This document shows, piece after piece, positions 60,271-64,000 of a DNA stretch of 64,000 nt (position 1 is the stretch's first letter; each line of letters begins with the position of its first letter). The DNA is from Polytrichum commune (taxonomy: Eukaryota; Streptophyta; Polytrichopsida; Polytrichales; Polytrichaceae): assembly GCA_950295325.1 (NCBI GenBank), contig OX485806.1, positions 22,258,001 to 22,322,000 on the forward strand. Reading direction: 5' to 3'. The notes beneath the pieces were generated by a model. It was not told the DNA's origin. It did not search any database and saw only the letters and a list, made by a program, of their open reading frames with translations. Made by a program: the position numbers and the translations under genes.

Positions 60271-61361
60271 GGGTTCTGGTGAATTAAATTTTCCTTGCAT
60301 TGTACTACAGTCATGTGTACTCAAATTTTGGAGTTCTAGATGTGTTGGATTTGTTGGATCCTTGGATTTGGTGTATTATTGAATATTCCATAATTATAAT
60401 AGTGATGTGAATAATTTGACATCACGATGGTTTTGATATATTGCTATTGTAACTAAATTCATTATGTTATATCTACACATTTGCAAGTAGAGTGGTTATG
60501 TTTCAAGATGCATTGCAATACCTAGAAGCGGTTGTTTTGTGCTACAGCCGACAAAGGTGACTCATATCTTTGAGCGAGCACATGTTGTTTCAACTCGTGC
60601 TTTGAATCAATCTCATGGGCATTGGTTGTTGATTGATGCATTAAGTACTGCAATCATAATGATCTAATGATTGTGGGAATACCTTTTCTGGAAATACTGT
60701 CCCATGTTGTTTGGCGAAACAAGTGGGAGCTAGTTCAAGGGGTAGGGCAAGGAAGAATTGGCATGTTTCATGGGCTATGATATGATCAAGGCACATGAAG
60801 CACATGCTTGCTTTTCAAGATTCATTATAGCACAAAAACTTGAAAAGTGTGCCTCATGAGCCTTACCTAGTGGGTAGAGGTGTATCTAAAAAAGCCCCCC
60901 AAAAAAATTCACTAAAATTTTATTATAACAACATTTCTTTGCCATGGGCCCCTGTTTTTTTTTACCAGACCACCACTTTGGCCTCTCTCACCGCAAAACC
61001 CGTTGGATCATGTCAGTGGATTAATTATGTAATCCTTCAAATATGTCTTTTGGAGACCTCGACCTTTATGGTCACTCCGACAATTTTTCCTTGGTGTAAA
61101 CCGAAGTGGTCTCTGAATGAGTTCAACAGCCAATCAACGCTCTTACAACGCCTTCGAACGACTTCATGGTCCATGGTGTAAACATCCCCTCAATGACGAC
61201 TACCCTAGCGTAAGCAGTTGAAATTCTCAGCCAACTTTCGCTTGAAAAGTGCTTTGGAGAATCTTGAACCAACTGCTCTGATGCGAGCAGGGATGTTGTT
61301 CATCATCTTCCCTACTAGCTCTCTACTAGGCTCCAATTATGAAGTTGATTCAAAGATGTAA
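60271..61361. other. Intergenic DNA, no gene recognised
   Basis: No family was recognised. A 113-residue ORF (60,840-61,181) spans homopolymer runs and has no domain. Confidence 0.4.
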
Positions 61362-61679
61362 CTACACTAAATATGATATTTAATGTCACCGATTCTAATC
61401 GTCTTGCTCAATACTAATTGCAAACCGTGGTAAAGTGTGGATCTACTAAGTAGATCCGTGGTTCAGAATTCAACGCTAGGCGTGCCTTAAATTTTTTTTT
61501 TAAATCCAACATTATTCATCAAAGATTGCTGAAAAAGGGAAGGTAGGGTTTTGGCAAATGGATGAACTCATCCATCGCCCATGATAGTATTTGTAAACTT
61601 ATTCATAAGAAATGTCATCCAAAAAGTTACCATAGTGACATCAAATACCATATGACACTAAATATCATATTTTGTGTAG
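61362..61679. mobile_element. MITE of the CTACACTAAATATGATATTTAATG family, 318 bp
   Basis: The left end CTACACTAAATATGATATTT and the right end AAATATCATATTTTGTGTAG are inverted copies over about 26 bp. The interior matches 10646-11003. Flanks TAA and TCA do not make a clear duplication. Superfamily assignment is open. Confidence 0.75.
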
Positions 61680-64000
61680 TCATTGACACAACACAAGGAC
61701 AAAATCAACTATATTATATACCTTCCCTTCTATATTCAATGGTTTTTTTTTGCAGATATGAACGACTATAGGTTGGGGCTGACTCAGATTCAATAGTATT
61801 GTTGGTTCCAGGCATTGACATTGAATATCTCCCACATATGAAAAGCCTGGACTTGGGTTGGTACCCAGCTCTCCGTACTCAATAAGCACCAAATATGCGC
61901 AAAAGGTATGCACACTTTATTAAGAGCTTGAGAGGTTCTTGTGGAGGCTTGGATGCTTCGTATGTAACTGCAACTCAAACTTGCAAGTTGCACAAGTCCC
62001 AATATATATGGAAACTGTCGATATTGGCATGAATTTGTTTGCACCAGAGTAGTGGACTGTTTTTCCTGGTTTCAGTATAACATCATCATGCGGGGTTACA
62101 AGGCAGAAGGGGCTATGGCAATAGCTCATGTCATCTGCCTGGCCTTGGTGTGCTGGAGCCCTGCAGCTGCATTTGAGGCCGAGGTATAAATCACAGCTAT
62201 AACTTGGTGGTCTTGATGAGTTTAGGATTGTTACCATTGATGCAAAATTCAAATGTATCGTCATGAGGATAGTACTTGCAATGTGCGTTTTCCAGGAGAG
62301 ACCACGTCCAACACAAGATAGTAGCGCTTGGCTCATGGCCATCACTTCGTAATCTCGTGTCAAGTTGTGTTGGGTTTGTATATGAGCTTCGTCTATGTTC
62401 AAGTGATAAAATGTATCTCATTCTTAGACCACCTCCAATAGGAGATAATAGCACTTGGCTGATAACGTGACTTTTAAACATATGTCTGGCAAGTTGTATG
62501 CGAGTTTAATCTATGTCCAAAAGGTGAATCCCTCACAGGTCACCTATGATAGGAGGCAATAGCACCTGACCCATAGCCTAACTCGCGAACCCATGTCAAG
62601 TTTAAATGTGAACTCAGTTTGTGTCCACGGGAGGAGCGTCTCTCATTCACACCGATCAGCTCCGGGCTCGCTTCATCTCTCTTTCTTGCAATATGTCCTT
62701 TTTTGTCGGTCTTGCCAATTGCATGATGTTGTCAACTTGATAGTTCCAAATCAGGTGGATCCACAAGTGCACTTGCTTTTGCAGTGGCCAATTAGTAAAG
62801 GTTAATATTATGTAATGTTTGATGTTTTGCATCAGTACCCACTGCCCTGGAGCTTCACTGAATATTCCTGCGGTAATGATCCATTTGACCAGTTCTGAGT
62901 GATGGCTTGAATTTATCTCTTCATGGACAACTTCAATGTGAATATGTTCTTCGATGTTGCTGGCTTTTCACTTCATTGGTGACATCGAGGAGCATCAATG
63001 GACTGATAGAACTGGAGGGCGGGTAAGAAAAGTGAATGATTGTCTCGTAGGTGGTCCAGCTAAGGCAGACTACTCTTTGTTCACAAAGGGATTGGAGTTG
63101 CACCTTTATTCCTGTAGAACCTCAAATTCCTACTGAGGTGAGAACCTTAGGTGATTACTCTGTGTTATGCAAGCTACTTAGGGATTAGACGTATTCGTCA
63201 TGCTGAAATTTTTTGCCATTGTTCAAACCTGCTCTTTGGTCTTTCTTGATACGAGATTCTTGAAGTGTTCCAGTATATGTTGCTATGGCATCCTAGCAAC
63301 CAGATTTTCTGTGTGCCAAGATGATTTCCCGTCAAGATACTCTGACGCACCCATCTCATATTTTCTATTTTTGTGAATTAATCGGTCTCAAGGATTCACG
63401 AATTTTGATTTGACTTGTGCACACTGAATCCAATCTTCAATTTTTGAGCTCGAGACAGTTAATATGATATTGGTGCGAAGGATAGGGAGGTAGAGGTGGA
63501 TGGATGGTGGTGGGGCGTTATATGATAACGAGAGGGTAATGGCCAGATGTATCAAGAAATTGCAAAGAGAGTTGTTGAACTGCTGATCCTGATGAATTCA
63601 AGATCTCTTAGCCTACTTAGACTAAGTTTTGACCATGATCCAGAGCCAACTTTGTGAGAGGAAGGTGCTAAACCATAAACTATAGCAGGGTCAACCATAA
63701 TCGGTATAAGGTGAACATGCTCATATTCACATCTATGATGTTAAGCACTAGCATTCCTATTTATTTATTTATTTTCTTCAAGCCATGATCTAACTACACT
63801 ACCAACATATGAATTGTAGACAATCGACTTAAGTCTCTGAAGGAGTTATACAAAATTGTCATTGCGGTAGATTTACAAATTTTCTAATGATGCATAATGA
63901 TTTTCTAATGACAGTTCAATTGCTTGGGATGCATACGCTTGTAGTGTTAGCCTAAAAGTTTTGGTCACGATAGTCTCGGAAACATTATTAAGCAATGGCT
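61680..64000. other. Region with possible exons but no recognised gene
   Basis: GC content rises between 62.0 and 63.2 kb. Short open segments with plausible splice sites occur: 62088-62183, 62755-62800, and about 62,894-63,022 ending in GG|GTAAGA. They cannot be joined into a protein I recognise. A gene entering from or leaving to the right is possible. Confidence 0.35.
62088..62183 (+). CDS. Candidate first exon with signal-peptide-like sequence
   Basis: ATG at 62088 opens 32 codons. They contain a hydrophobic core and a small-residue cleavage-like end (MAIAHVICLALVCWSPAAAF), which looks like a secretory signal peptide. The exon would end GAG|GTATAA. Reading through gives an immediate stop, so it is either a spliced first exon or chance. 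A phase-compatible 46-nt segment follows at 62755-62800 (TTCCAAATCAG|GTGGATCC ... AAAG|GTTAAT) giving VDPQVHLLLQWPISK. No later exon could be placed and no family was recognised. Confidence 0.25.

Overview
The window is nuclear DNA from a land plant. It has spliced genes with canonical GT-AG introns, AT-rich intergenic DNA packed with small inverted-repeat transposons, and two plant-type gene families: a CYP704-like fatty-acid hydroxylase and AWPM-19/PM19-like membrane proteins. The lineage cannot be fixed from the sequence. A non-seed plant is possible, but that is a guess.

Only three genes look complete. The first is a seven-exon CYP704B-like cytochrome P450 on the minus strand (1799-4883; 522 residues after splicing; all P450 signature motifs present). 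The other two are PM19-like genes of three exons and 167 residues each (40043-41181 plus; 44025-45156 minus). They face each other tail to tail inside a large inverted duplication with arms of about 1.86 kb and a spacer of about 2.1 kb. A second CYP704B-like copy (27558-30522, minus), about 25.7 kb from the first, is a clear pseudogene. It has several 1-nt indels, a Trp-to-stop change, a shortened exon 6, and a 31-nt deletion that removes the haem-ligand cysteine. The duplication also carried several hundred bases of 5' flank containing a repeated GC-richer module.

The rest is mostly transposon-derived. Seven elements have terminal inverted repeats (TIRs) and 8-bp target-site duplications (TSDs), five of them perfect: 8993-9480, 17432-18092, 32471-33274, 50707-52919, 56174-56670, 57481-59577 and 59767-60052. 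Five share a CNCGGG...TCAC-type terminus and a sixth has a looser relative of it. Two Tourist-like elements (48077-48574; 53724-54222) have TAA/TTA TSDs and GGGCCACTTCACACA termini. A decayed PIF/Harbinger locus (22.7-24.6 kb) has a DDE transposase remnant and a divergent ORF1-like remnant. Two near-identical 241-bp elements (15263-15503; 18362-18603) are bounded by TTAA and carry CCCTTAAAGGACA termini, a piggyBac-like signature. Six copies of an AACCGGTT-containing repeat, several foldback elements, a SINE/LINE-like insertion with a 16-bp TSD, and microsatellites make up much of the remainder.

Functionally, the CYP704 gene would act in long-chain fatty-acid omega-hydroxylation for spore or pollen wall (sporopollenin/cutin-type) precursors, and the PM19 pair in ABA/desiccation-associated membrane protection. 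Nothing suggests they work together. Right of 61.7 kb there may be the first exon of a secreted-protein gene, but this is weak.
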